In this document: in pieces, positions 33,473 to 41,421 of the stretch
Layout of the letters: every line of letters begins with the position of its first letter
Numbering within the stretch: the stretch's first letter is position 1
Assembly (NCBI GenBank): GCA_020638055.1
Contig: JACKJH010000001.1
Coordinates: forward strand, 930,001 to 994,000
DNA length: 64,000 nucleotides
Direction: 5' to 3'
Source of the DNA: Hyphomicrobiaceae bacterium
GTDB taxonomy: Bacteria > Pseudomonadota > Alphaproteobacteria > Rhizobiales > Hyphomicrobiaceae
Position numbers and translations under genes: made by a program
The notes under the pieces: generated by a model
What the model saw: the letters and a program-made list of their open reading frames with translations, nothing else
Databases searched by the model: none
What the model was told of the DNA's origin: nothing

Positions 33473-34497
33473 ACGAGGCCTATTCGGAGTTCGACAAGCT
33501 CAAGAAACAGGATCGGCGGGATGTCTTTGAGGCAACCGCCGAGCGCCTTGGCACGAACGCTCAGTCGATCGAAAAGGACCTTTGGGTCTGCCGGGTTATT
33601 GATGTGCTTTTTACGGGGCTTCCCCCGCGCCCCAAACCTTACTTCAAGGGTGGAACGTCGCTGTCGAAAGGCTACGGTCTAATAAAACGGTTTTCCGAGG
33701 ACATCGATATCGTTCTGTCCAGAAAGGGGCTCGGCATCAAGGGTGACGCTGATCCACTTGCGCCCGGCTTGTCGAAGAAAAAGCGGGAAAAATCTGCTAA
33801 GGCCGCCACGGAAATTTGCAGCAAGCATGTTCTGGGTAAGATGAGCGAGCAGCTCTCTGAACTGCTGCCGAACTGCGAGATCAGTGCCGATGAAACCGAT
33901 GCTGATCGCATGTCGTTGCGGGTCGTGTACCCTTCGATTCTTGCAAAAGACGGGTACTTGAAGCCGTGGGTGAAGATCGAATGCGGCGCACGTGGCGCTG
34001 TCGAGCCTGACATCAAGCGCAGGATCGAACCCTACATCCAGGCGGAGATCGGCAAGAAATACGCCCTTGAGACGGACGGCGTCACGCTCATCCGGGCAGA
34101 ACGGACGTTCTGGGAAAAGGCACTCATTCTCCATGGCATCTATTGCGGTCACCGCGACGACGCCAACCGGCGTCCGGGCGACAACAACTTAATTTCGCGG
34201 CACTACTACGACGTGGCAATGATGGCGGAGAGTGCTGAAGGCAAGAAAGCCATCGCCGATCATGAACTTTTGGCAAAAGTGCGAGAACACAAGCAGGCGT
34301 TGTTTCGCCGTGGTTGGGAAAAGCTCGATGAGGCTGTGCCTGGTTCCGTGCATCTGGTGCCTCAAGAAACCATTCGCGATGATCTTAAACGCGACTACCA
34401 AGCAATGCAGGGGATGATGTTCGGCGATGCTCCTGAATTTGATTGGATCATCGAGCGGCTGGCGGAGTTGGAAGCAGTCATCAATCCCCAGTCGTGA
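33469..34497 (+). CDS. AbiEii-type nucleotidyltransferase toxin
   Basis: A 342-residue nucleotidyltransferase with the GS-D-x-D active site (FKGGTSLSKGYGLIKRFSEDIDIVL near residues 61-85) and the later basic and aromatic segments of the AbiEii family. These toxins add nucleotides to tRNA ends and cause growth arrest, giving type IV toxin-antitoxin and phage-abortive effects. Intact, coupled to abiEi by a 4-base overlap. The stop is TGA. Confidence 0.88.
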   Translation: MNEAYSEFDKLKKQDRRDVFEATAERLGTNAQSIEKDLWVCRVIDVLFTGLPPRPKPYFKGGTSLSKGYGLIKRFSEDIDIVLSRKGLGIKGDADPLAPGLSKKKREKSAKAATEICSKHVLGKMSEQLSELLPNCEISADETDADRMSLRVVYPSILAKDGYLKPWVKIECGARGAVEPDIKRRIEPYIQAEIGKKYALETDGVTLIRAERTFWEKALILHGIYCGHRDDANRRPGDNNLISRHYYDVAMMAESAEGKKAIADHELLAKVREHKQALFRRGWEKLDEAVPGSVHLVPQETIRDDLKRDYQAMQGMMFGDAPEFDWIIERLAELEAVINPQS

Positions 34498-34507
34498 GAG
34501 CGTGTGC

Positions 34508-35731
34508 TTATGCCGTCTGAGTTTTTTCGACTTGCCTCTGGATGAAGGTTTCCCACCACTCCAGCGCCTCACGCATCTGGTCGATCATGCGCGCGTGATT
34601 GTAGTGGCGGCGGGTGACGTCCTGTGGCGAATGGTTGAGGATGCGGGAAATCACATCGCCCGCAACTCCCATGTCGCCCATTCGCGTTGCCATCGTACGC
34701 CGGAAGCAATGCATAGTGACGCCGTCGATGCCTAGGTCTTCGCAAAGGCGTTCAAGGGTCTTTGAAACGGTACGCGGGTTGAGGAATGGCGCCTCAGCAG
34801 TGATCATCGCAGGCGGATAGAGGAATTCACATCCCTCACCAGTTTTGATTGTCGCCCTCAATAACCGTAGGCAGTTCGGCGCGAGTGGTAAAATATGGGT
34901 TCGGCTGTTCTTGGTGCGCTCTGCCGGAATGGTCCAGAGTGCCCTATCCAGGTCAATATCCTGTCGCCGTGCCGAAATCACTTCACCGCGTCGTTGTCCG
35001 GTGAGCAGTGCAAGTAGCAATGCGGAGTGATTGAAAAAGGCCGATCTGGAGCGGGCGTTGTCGCCTAAAGACCGTATCGCGAGCCAGAGCCGGATCAGCT
35101 CATCATCACTCAGGACCCGTTCGCGCGGTTGAGGATGGCTGCGTTTGCGAATCCGGTGTGCTGGATTGCTGGAGCATAATTCCTCATCGATGCCCCAGTT
35201 GAAGATTGCGGAAAGATACGCCGCGACCCTGTCTGCGTGAACACGCGAACCGCGATCTGATATCCCATCGATGATTTCAATGATATCGCGCTTTGTGATG
35301 TCCTCGACGGGCCAGTCACCGATTGCTGGAACAGCATCTTTTTTAAGAACCTTCATGCGCTCCTTGAGCGACTTCAGGTGCGTGTGGGCATTCTCCCGCC
35401 GATCGAGCAGGCGTTGGAAGGTAAACTGCGCACGTTTTATGGCACGTTTTTCTGCCCGCTCCTCGGCTTTGGGGTCTGTGCCAAGCGCAATCTTGCGGCG
35501 AAGTTCCAGCGCCTGTGTGCGTGCATCTGCCAGACTGACGACATCCGCGCCGCCGATGTGCATGCGGTTTTTCCGGCCGTCAGTCTTGTATTCGTAATAC
35601 CAGGCACGCGCACCGCTCGGCTCAATGTAGAGCCTGAGGCCGGTCTCGCCTTCGATGCTGTAAATGGTCCGTTTGTCAGCTTCGCCGTTGGCCTTGCGGA
35701 CGGCGAGAGCGGATGCTTTGAGGCGTGGCAT
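34508..35731 (-). CDS. int: Tyrosine integrase (DUF4102/P4-like)
   Basis: A 407-residue integrase with an N-terminal DUF4102 domain (GETGLRLYIEPSGARAWYYEYK), a core-binding region and a catalytic domain containing LLTGQRRGEVIS (Arg), HCFRRTMATRM (His-x-x-Arg) and the Tyr in RRHYNHARM near the end. It would recombine the 63-bp sites in tRNA-His. It lies beside the right attachment repeat, reading away from it, and the arm-site repeat lies 56-92 bases upstream of its start. The stop is TAA. Confidence 0.93.
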   Translation of the reverse strand: MPRLKASALAVRKANGEADKRTIYSIEGETGLRLYIEPSGARAWYYEYKTDGRKNRMHIGGADVVSLADARTQALELRRKIALGTDPKAEERAEKRAIKRAQFTFQRLLDRRENAHTHLKSLKERMKVLKKDAVPAIGDWPVEDITKRDIIEIIDGISDRGSRVHADRVAAYLSAIFNWGIDEELCSSNPAHRIRKRSHPQPRERVLSDDELIRLWLAIRSLGDNARSRSAFFNHSALLLALLTGQRRGEVISARRQDIDLDRALWTIPAERTKNSRTHILPLAPNCLRLLRATIKTGEGCEFLYPPAMITAEAPFLNPRTVSKTLERLCEDLGIDGVTMHCFRRTMATRMGDMGVAGDVISRILNHSPQDVTRRHYNHARMIDQMREALEWWETFIQRQVEKTQTA

Positions 35732-35786
35732 GGCGCCTTCGTGATCTGGCTTCGATTTCGAGAATCTATCACGCGACCAGCAAATC

Positions 35787-35823
35787 TCATAGCCCCCGCC
35801 ATAGCCCCCGATGATCCGCGATT
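35787..35823 (+). repeat. Putative integrase arm-site repeat, right copy
   Basis: Identical to 2054-2090, with the same tandem CATAGCCCCCG-like pair. It lies between int and the right attachment repeat and could also regulate int. Confidence 0.6.
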
Positions 35824-35948
35824 TAAAAGAACATCAGAAGACAGAATGAATCAGTCTGCGAGATTTATATGCAATATAATCAGTTAGTTATGTAGCGCAA
35901 TGGATGTCTCATGGTAACTCAAAGCGTTCCACAAAAGTTCTCATTTTA

Positions 35949-36011
35949 TAGATTGTGGATCTAGAGGTCCCCGGTTCGAGCCCGGGAGGTGGTACCAAAA
36001 CCCTCAATGAA
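35949..36011 (+). repeat. Right attachment-site repeat with 3' tRNA-His fragment
   Basis: Exact 63-bp copy of 1941-2003. It carries the tRNA 3' half without the acceptor 5' strand or D-arm, so it is not a functional tRNA. Confidence 0.95.
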
Positions 36012-36047
36012 GTAGTGAAAATTAGGCAGATCACGGCGCATCAATTG

Positions 36048-36136
36048 CTAGGGTCGGGACCCTAGTGGCCTGTCGCGCCAAAATTGAAACATAGCCGCAA
36101 CCGCATACAATTTTGGCGCGATATGAAGGCCACTAG
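36048..36136. repeat. Pair of large palindromes beside the right attachment site
   Basis: CTAGGGTC/GACCCTAG (36048-36065) is perfect. A second structure pairs CTAGTGGCC (36062-36070) with GGCCACTAG (36128-36136) and TCGCGCCAAAATTG (36073-36086) with CAATTTTGGCGCGA (36108-36121). Confidence 0.8.
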
Positions 36137-36223
36137 CAAAATCATTGGCTTAGTGTGGCGTTTATCGCGCTTTTTTGATACCCAGCGTGCCGCAATATCG
36201 ATCAACTAAGACGCGACGCCACA

Positions 36224-36312
36224 CTGGAGCGCTTTCCGATCCGATGGAATCGGATCAGCGCTCCAGCTTCTTGTTTGGTCGCATTTTCTGCGACGAACCG
36301 GTATCCACTTCG
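36224..36312. repeat. Hyphomicrobiales-type intergenic palindrome
   Basis: CTGGAGCG and CGCTCCAG flank CCGATCCGAT-GGA-ATCGGATC, followed by GGTCGCA..TGCGACGAACCGGTATCC. This pattern recurs between genes in many Rhizobiales genomes, from memory. Confidence 0.7.
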
Positions 36313-36557
36313 TTTGATAGTCTAGGCGCCTGCGAGGGTGCGCTTATTCGTTGACGTGAGCACAGACGTTCGAATTCGTGGCATCATGCCGCGATCTGCG
36401 AAGCTGTATCTGGATGCCACGGAGCGCAATTACCAATTTGCCGCCATGTCGCAAGAAGGACATGAGTATTTGGATTTGAAAGCAAGGATCGGAGTGTGGG
36501 ATCTGGAACTGCAGTCAATATTGATCTGGATGCAAATACATGAAGAAGGATCGCAAG

Positions 36558-37685
36558 ATGGCTGCTGTCGAAGACCTGGCCAAACGTAAGACAAAGGCGT
36601 CGGTTGAGTTGGTATCTTCGGACCCTGAGGCCGCCTTCTGGAATGCCGTGTGCGCGCGCGATCGTACCTACGAGGGCAAGTTTTATTATTCCGTTGCTAC
36701 GACTGGCGTTTATTGCAGGCCCACCTGCGCAGCGCGCCGGCCCAATCGCCGAAATGTTGCGTTTCACGCGTCATGCGAAGATGCCGAGAAGGCTGGGTTC
36801 CGCCCGTGCAAGCGCTGCAAACCCAATGAGCCGTCACTCAATGAGCGCTATGCGGTAAAGATTGACGCGGCATGTCGCCTGATCGAGGAGGCGGAAGAGC
36901 CGCCAAAGCTTGATGAGTTGGCGAATTCTGTTGATCTCAGTCCGTATCATTTTCATCGCGTGTTCAAGGCCATCGCCGGTGTCACGCCGAAGGCTTACGC
37001 CGTAGCGCACCGGCATAAGCGCGTGGTTCAGAATCTGAAAAGCAGTGGATCTGTGACGGAAGCCATGCATGCAGCGGGGTTCAATTCAAGTGGCCGTTTT
37101 TACGCAAACTCTGATGAAATGCTCGGCATGAGCCCGAGTGACTTCCGGTCGGGGGGTACCAACGCCGATATACGCTTTGCTGTGGGGCAATGCTCACTCG
37201 GCGCTATTCTCGTCGCTGCCAGCGACAAGGGCATTGCTGCAATTCTATTGGGTGAAGATCCTGAGACGCTCGTGCACGATCTGGAGGACCGTTTTCCAAA
37301 CGCCAACCTGATCGGCGGCGATCGTTCATTCGAGGAGGTCATGGCCAAGGTCGTTGGCTTGGTTGAGGCGCCAGAGGTTGGGCTTGATCTGCCGCTCGAT
37401 GTGCGTGGTACGGCTTTCCAGCATCGGGTATGGCAGGCGTTACGCGAAATTCCTGTAGGGACGACGGCGACTTACACCGAAATAGCGATGAAGATCGGAA
37501 TGCCGAAGGCCGTTCGCGCCGTTGCTACCGCCTGTGCGGCTAACAAGATCGCGGTCGCCATACCCTGCCATCGTGTGGTTCGAAATGACGGATCGCTATC
37601 GGGCTACCGCTGGGGGGTTGAACGCAAACGCAAGCTGATTGAACGTGAGGCCGATTTCGAAAGCCATTGGGATGTGAAGCGATGA
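36558..37685 (+). CDS. ada: Ada: methylation-responsive regulator and O6-methylguanine-DNA methyltransferase
   Basis: A 375-residue Ada with three domains: an N-terminal zinc-binding methyl-phosphotriester repair domain (VYCRPTCAARRP and RPCKRCKP, four cysteines), an AraC-type helix-turn-helix (LSPYHFHRVFKAIAGVTPKAY) and a C-terminal methyltransferase with the acceptor PCHRV near residue 340. It repairs alkylated DNA and activates its regulon when methylated. The start at 36558 is chosen for AAGGA about ten bases upstream; ATG 36540 is also in frame. The stop is TGA. Confidence 0.93.
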   Translation: MAAVEDLAKRKTKASVELVSSDPEAAFWNAVCARDRTYEGKFYYSVATTGVYCRPTCAARRPNRRNVAFHASCEDAEKAGFRPCKRCKPNEPSLNERYAVKIDAACRLIEEAEEPPKLDELANSVDLSPYHFHRVFKAIAGVTPKAYAVAHRHKRVVQNLKSSGSVTEAMHAAGFNSSGRFYANSDEMLGMSPSDFRSGGTNADIRFAVGQCSLGAILVAASDKGIAAILLGEDPETLVHDLEDRFPNANLIGGDRSFEEVMAKVVGLVEAPEVGLDLPLDVRGTAFQHRVWQALREIPVGTTATYTEIAMKIGMPKAVRAVATACAANKIAVAIPCHRVVRNDGSLSGYRWGVERKRKLIEREADFESHWDVKR

Positions 37686-38403
37686 GCCGCGAGACGCTCT
37701 AGATCGCGTTCACTTTTCATGGAATCGCGAACGCGCTCTATTTTCTTTTATTTTGAGCATGTTCTTCACGCCGAACCGCGTACACTTCGGCTGAACATGC
37801 TCTAATGAGATCGTGGTGGCTTACCAGAAGTTGTTTCAACGGCGCTGTTGCGCAACATGGTGACGCCTGCCAATCCGGTCTTCGGTCTAGCCCGCCTTTC
37901 TCACGAGGGCGCGACCCGCAGGGCGGGGTGCAAATGATGACAGTCTGTGTCGCGCCGCTTGCCTGATGTCCCACATCGAACGACACGGCTCTCCTGGCCT
38001 GTCATCATTTTCACCTCCGTGCCGGCCATACCATCGTGAGAAAGACGGGCTAAGAGCACATCAATTCAAAACACTCTCCATCTGCGCATATTTTTGAAAC
38101 TCGCCCTTCAAGCCTGCGGTCCGCAGCCTGATTATCGCCGTGGCGAGGCATCGTCCATCCTGCTCCGATGATCGCAATTTTTGCCGACTAAGTGTCGTTT
38201 TGGGTACATGACATTTTGTCATTTGCACCTTCGTGCATGGCTGTCATTTTGGCAGGTTTCGCAGATTTGCTGCGGCCATCTGCGTGCCATCTTTAGAAAA
38301 TATCTATTTATTCTAATGAGTTGTGGACGTGCGGCGTGTTGGCACAACGATTGCTATCAATTTGTTTACGTTAACTGAAAGCAAGTTAGTCACAGGGTTA
38401 CGC
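37686..38403. other. Long intergenic region with palindrome
   Basis: Contains a Hyphomicrobiales-type palindrome at 37695-37803. The remainder, about 600 bases, shows no supported gene. It should hold the promoter of the 38404 gene, but I cannot point to one with confidence. Confidence 0.45.
37695..37803. repeat. Hyphomicrobiales-type intergenic palindromes
   Basis: GATCGCGTTCA..TGGAATCGCGAACGCG is followed by GAGCATGTTC..GAACATGCTC, both hairpin-forming and of a type common in this order. Confidence 0.7.
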
Positions 38404-38715
38404 ATGAAAACGAAATTTGCCCTCATCACGCTTTTGGTGGCTGGGCTCGTTGGCGTCAATTGTACTGCAGCTTGGTCTGAGGTGGAGGTCGTTGGCGGAA
38501 TAACGCCGGATCAACGCCCACAAGAATTCCCGGTCGTAACGGCGACGGGACTTACGCCGGCAGGCGAGGCTATGGCGCTTTATGGCGTCAAGCAGCCTTA
38601 TCCACCGTCATTGAAATGGCTCAACGACCAGGGTGGTTGGTACACGCCGTTCATACATCCGGGCATGACCGGTCCCTACGACATCCGACATTGGCACGCC
38701 GGTTCTGACCGATAG
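38404..38715 (+). CDS. Small exported protein of unknown function
   Basis: A 103-residue protein with a Sec signal peptide (MKTKFALITLLVAGLVGVNC, cleavage near AWSE) and a mature domain rich in Pro, Gly, Trp and His (PYPPSLKWLNDQGGWYTPF, DIRHWHAG). It is first in a row of exported proteins ahead of the cytochrome and molybdoenzyme and probably works in the periplasm with them. The family is not recognised. Confidence 0.65.
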   Translation: MKTKFALITLLVAGLVGVNCTAAWSEVEVVGGITPDQRPQEFPVVTATGLTPAGEAMALYGVKQPYPPSLKWLNDQGGWYTPFIHPGMTGPYDIRHWHAGSDR

Positions 38716-38759
38716 CGTCCACTGGTGGGCGCTTGGATGATGCTCACCCGAAATCTGTT

Positions 38760-38936
38760 CATGGCGGAGCGCTGCGCGTGCTCCGAGGGCTTCTATCAGC
38801 TTCCCGGAAGCAGTTTGGAAGCCGCCAAGAAGATCTCGCGCAAAGCGAGATATCGGGGTGCAAGCCCCATAACCGCGCTATTGCCGAAGGCGGTGCTTGG
38901 CATAGCGAAACCGAAGCCGCTTGGAGGAATACTTTG
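38760..38936 (+). promoter_or_regulatory. Candidate structured 5' leader of the GMSGM-repeat gene
   Basis: Between the stop at 38715 and the ATG at 38937 several hairpins follow each other: GGAGC..GCTCC near 38766, TCTCGC (38834-38839) with GCGAGA (38845-38850), and GGGG..CCCC (38855-38868). Density of short stems suggests an RNA-level control element; no known riboswitch class is recognised. Confidence 0.35.
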
Positions 38937-39647
38937 ATGACGAGGAGTTTGACGAAGCTGTTGGTGGTGTCCGTGTCGGCGATTGCACTCGCAGGCGTGG
39001 CGTCCGCCGGCCAAAAAGGTATGTCGGGCATGTCCGGCATGGGCGGAATGTCTGGAATGTCGGGCATGGGTGGCATGTCAGGAATGTCTGGCATGGGTGG
39101 CATGTCTGGCATGTCTGGAATGAGCGGCATGGCAGGTAACGGCATGACCTGTGTTCGCTGGGTTCGCGCCGGAGGCATGGGCGGCATGTCAGGAATGTCT
39201 GGCATGGACGGCATGTCCGGTATGTCTGGCATGGGCGGAATGTCCGGCATGGGCGGCATGTCAGGAATGTCTGGCATGGACGGCATGTCTGGCATGGGCG
39301 GTATGTCCGGTATGAAGGGCATGAGCGGCATGGACGGCATGTCAGGAATGTCCGGCATGGGCGGAATGTCCGGCATGAAGGGCATGAGCGGTATGGACGG
39401 CATGTCAGGAATGTCCGGCATGGGTGGCATGTCCGGTATGTCTGGCATGGGCGGCATGTCCGGCATGAGCGGCATGGCTGGAATGAACCCGGGTCCGGGT
39501 TGGGTCTGTGCTGAATGGGCTGCGCCAGGTGCAATGGGCATGTCTGGCATGGGCGGCATGTCGGGAATGTCTGGCATGGGTGGCATGTCCGGCATGGGCG
39601 GTATGTCTGGAATGTCCGGCATGGGTGGCATGTCCGGTATGAAGTAA
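38937..39647 (+). CDS. Exported Met/Gly-rich GMSGM-repeat protein
   Basis: A 236-residue protein with a Sec signal peptide (MTRSLTKLLVVSVSAIALAG, cleavage after ASA) and a mature part made almost entirely of GMSGM, GMGGM, GMDGM and GMKGM repeats. Two interruptions, NGMTCVRWVRAGG and GPGWVCAEWAAPG, each contain one Cys and a Trp. Regular Met thioethers could bind Cu(I) or another soft metal, or serve as an oxidant sink. GGAGG lies upstream of ATG 38937. Repeats continue at the DNA level. A lipoprotein with the same repeats is encoded at 40945-41280. Confidence 0.7.
   Translation: MTRSLTKLLVVSVSAIALAGVASAGQKGMSGMSGMGGMSGMSGMGGMSGMSGMGGMSGMSGMSGMAGNGMTCVRWVRAGGMGGMSGMSGMDGMSGMSGMGGMSGMGGMSGMSGMDGMSGMGGMSGMKGMSGMDGMSGMSGMGGMSGMKGMSGMDGMSGMSGMGGMSGMSGMGGMSGMSGMAGMNPGPGWVCAEWAAPGAMGMSGMGGMSGMSGMGGMSGMGGMSGMSGMGGMSGMK
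39019..39640 (+). repeat. Degenerate minisatellite encoding GMSGM units
   Basis: Units of ATGTCNGGNATG-type hexamers and nonamers are tandemly repeated for about 600 bases with two unique interruptions. Codon-level variation suggests old expansions under selection for the peptide. Confidence 0.8.
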
Positions 39648-39725
39648 TTGCCATGGCAGGCGCCGGGTTACGTCCCCGGCGCCTGCTGGCATTTTCGTGA
39701 ATTGTGCAACGGGGGAGTTTGCGGC

Positions 39726-40850
39726 ATGGCCAACAGCTCGCAAAACAATGCAGGCAGTTCTGCACTCAAAGTTATTGTAATCAGCGCCGTCGTAGCCGGG
39801 CTGGCGTCCCTGGCGTTGGGCAAACTAGCAAATCCCGTTCAAGACGATGCGAATAGTGGGCAAGCCGTTGTCGCCAAATCAAACTTGCCGAATTCGCAGC
39901 CTCAGTCAGAAGCAAACGCCGGACCGCAATCCACGGAAACGACGGTTGCAACATCAAAAGCACCGATCCCGATCGAGGCTGAAGCAGGCAGGCAAGCTGA
40001 TGGAGCTCAGTCGTCTACAACCGTGGCGTCAAAGTCAGCGGCTGTATCCAATGAAGACGCGGAAGTAAAAAAACCTGAAGTTGCGCAAGCCGAAACTAAT
40101 ATTGTGACGGGCGCCGTGTCGGGTGCAAAGCCGCGTTATCTCGATGCGAAATATAATGAACTGCACTTCAAGCCGGGCATAGAAAAAGCGACCAACGAAC
40201 AATGCCTCTCATGCCACCAGGAAATCATGACGCGTAAAGTGCGTGATGTAGCTCCTGCGGGCGTCAAGGCCAATGATACGTTGGCCTGGTATCAAACCTT
40301 GGACACTTATGCCGGCAACCAGGAAACATTTCATTCTCGTCACATGACTACGCCTCTGGCTAAGGAGGTCATGAAATTGAATTGTAACTTCTGTCACCAG
40401 GGGCATGATCCTCGTGACGAAACTACAAACACAAGCGCGTCGGTAACGAGCGCGCAGGTTGGCGATGCGATGCGCAAGATGGTCGATCCGTCCAAAAGCT
40501 GCCTGCTATGCCACGGCAAGTTCCCGGCCGAAAGTATGGGGCTCGAAGGTTCCTGGCACGAGTTGCGCGAAGGGTTTGAAGACGAGGACAACAAAAACGG
40601 TTGTCTTGTTTGTCACGCTGAACAATTCCGCACAGTGCGTCACCAAGTTAATTACCTCGACGCTGCCGCAATAGAAAAAGCAGCTAAAGAGAATTCGTCA
40701 GATCTATGTTATGGCTGTCATGGTGGCCGCGCTTGGTACATGAATAGTTACCCCTACCCGCGACACGCCTGGCCTGGGATGGATCCGGAAACACCTGAAT
40801 GGGCGAAAAACCGGGCAACAGAATCGGCGCCCGAGCATCGCCTAAAATAG
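39726..40850 (+). CDS. Membrane-anchored pentaheme cytochrome c
   Basis: A 374-residue protein with an N-terminal transmembrane anchor (VIVISAVVAGLASLALG near residues 17-33), a long flexible Ala/Ser/Gln-rich linker and a heme domain with five CXXCH motifs: CLSCH, CNFCH, CLLCH, CLVCH and CYGCH. It would pass electrons between the quinone pool or periplasmic carriers and the molybdoenzyme next to it. The overall shape recalls NapC/NirT-type partners but it is not clearly one of them. GGGGGAG lies upstream of ATG 39726. Confidence 0.85.
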   Translation: MANSSQNNAGSSALKVIVISAVVAGLASLALGKLANPVQDDANSGQAVVAKSNLPNSQPQSEANAGPQSTETTVATSKAPIPIEAEAGRQADGAQSSTTVASKSAAVSNEDAEVKKPEVAQAETNIVTGAVSGAKPRYLDAKYNELHFKPGIEKATNEQCLSCHQEIMTRKVRDVAPAGVKANDTLAWYQTLDTYAGNQETFHSRHMTTPLAKEVMKLNCNFCHQGHDPRDETTNTSASVTSAQVGDAMRKMVDPSKSCLLCHGKFPAESMGLEGSWHELREGFEDEDNKNGCLVCHAEQFRTVRHQVNYLDAAAIEKAAKENSSDLCYGCHGGRAWYMNSYPYPRHAWPGMDPETPEWAKNRATESAPEHRLK

Positions 40851-40944
40851 GACTTAAGCAACATGTGAATGTGACCGCGAACAGCGCGCACAGATTAAAA
40901 CACGAATAGCAGAACCATCTTTTTAGCGTTGGGAGAAATTGGAA

Positions 40945-41280
40945 ATGAGCTGGACAATACCCCGGGTTTTCACCGCTGCAGTGGCTTTGGCACTGGTGTC
41001 AGGTATCGCGGGATGCTCTGAGCAGGAAGCAAAGGTCGAGAAACCGGCAGAGCAACAAGAAGGCATGAGCGGCATGTCGGGTATGGACGGTATGAGCGGC
41101 ATGTCCGGTATGGATGGCATGAGCGGCATGTCGGGACAGGAAGGCATGAGCGGCATGTCGGGTCAGGACGGCATGAGCGGCATGTCGGGCATGGACGGCA
41201 TGGGTGGCATGTCGGGTCAGGAAGGCATGAGCGGCATGTCGGGTACAGGCGGCATGACCGGTACGCAACCCCAGCAATAA
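40945..41280 (+). CDS. GMSGM-repeat lipoprotein
   Basis: A 111-residue protein with a lipoprotein signal (SGIAGC lipobox, Cys near residue 24), a short charged spacer (SEQEAKVEKPAEQQE), then tandem GMSGM/GMDGM/GQEGM repeats and a TQPQQ tail. It is a membrane-anchored counterpart of the secreted repeat protein at 38937. The start at 40945 (ATG) is preferred to TTG 40939. It lies between the cytochrome and molybdoenzyme genes, so the three probably share a pathway. Confidence 0.7.
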   Translation: MSWTIPRVFTAAVALALVSGIAGCSEQEAKVEKPAEQQEGMSGMSGMDGMSGMSGMDGMSGMSGQEGMSGMSGQDGMSGMSGMDGMGGMSGQEGMSGMSGTGGMTGTQPQQ

Positions 41281-41421
41281 GTTTAGGAATTCCCCAGAAG
41301 CCGCACACTTGGATGAGTGATCTCGAAGCAAATTCGTGATTGTTCAGCGGCTTCTCCTAATCTTTGGTTCGTTGCGCGACAGGTGCGCAGCGAACCAGCA
41401 ACGATCGATGGGAAGTTAACC

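Larger units (their letters stand above)
1941..36011. mobile_element. Integrated mobilizable plasmid-like element in tRNA-His
   Basis: A 34-kb island lies between identical 63-bp repeats that start in the anticodon stem of tRNA-His. It encodes a DUF4102-type tyrosine integrase at its right end (34508-35731), MobC, relaxase and VirD4/TraG-like coupling protein with a candidate oriT, and iterons with Rep, ParG-like and ParA proteins. Cargo is mainly defence, anti-defence and toxin-antitoxin genes. There are no VirB/Trb channel genes, so transfer would need a helper. The intact tRNA is at the left end and the integrase at the right, next to the 3' tRNA fragment. Many backbone genes contain in-frame TGA codons at glycine positions; large cargo genes do not. 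Confidence 0.93.
36012..36557. other. Intergenic region right of the island
   Basis: No gene is supported. It contains two large hairpins (36048-36136) and one Hyphomicrobiales-type palindrome (36224-36312). Confidence 0.5.

Noticed and set aside
2004..35948. A tRNA-Gly(UCA) or other suppressor tRNA in the island
   Set aside because: I looked for T-arm and anticodon-arm patterns on both strands in non-coding stretches and found no cloverleaf except tRNA-His. A dedicated search program is still needed to exclude an unusual one.
38221..38720. Sigma54 promoters for the respiratory locus
   Set aside because: TGGC..TTGG near 38240 and TGGCACG near 38694 lack the essential -12 GC at the right distance.
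38759..39631. Long antisense frames opposite the GMSGM-repeat gene
   Set aside because: They are Pro/Met or Cys/Arg-rich shadows of the repeat on the other strand, without start signals.
39019..41265. CRISPR-like repeats
   Set aside because: The repeats are short in-frame coding units without spacers.
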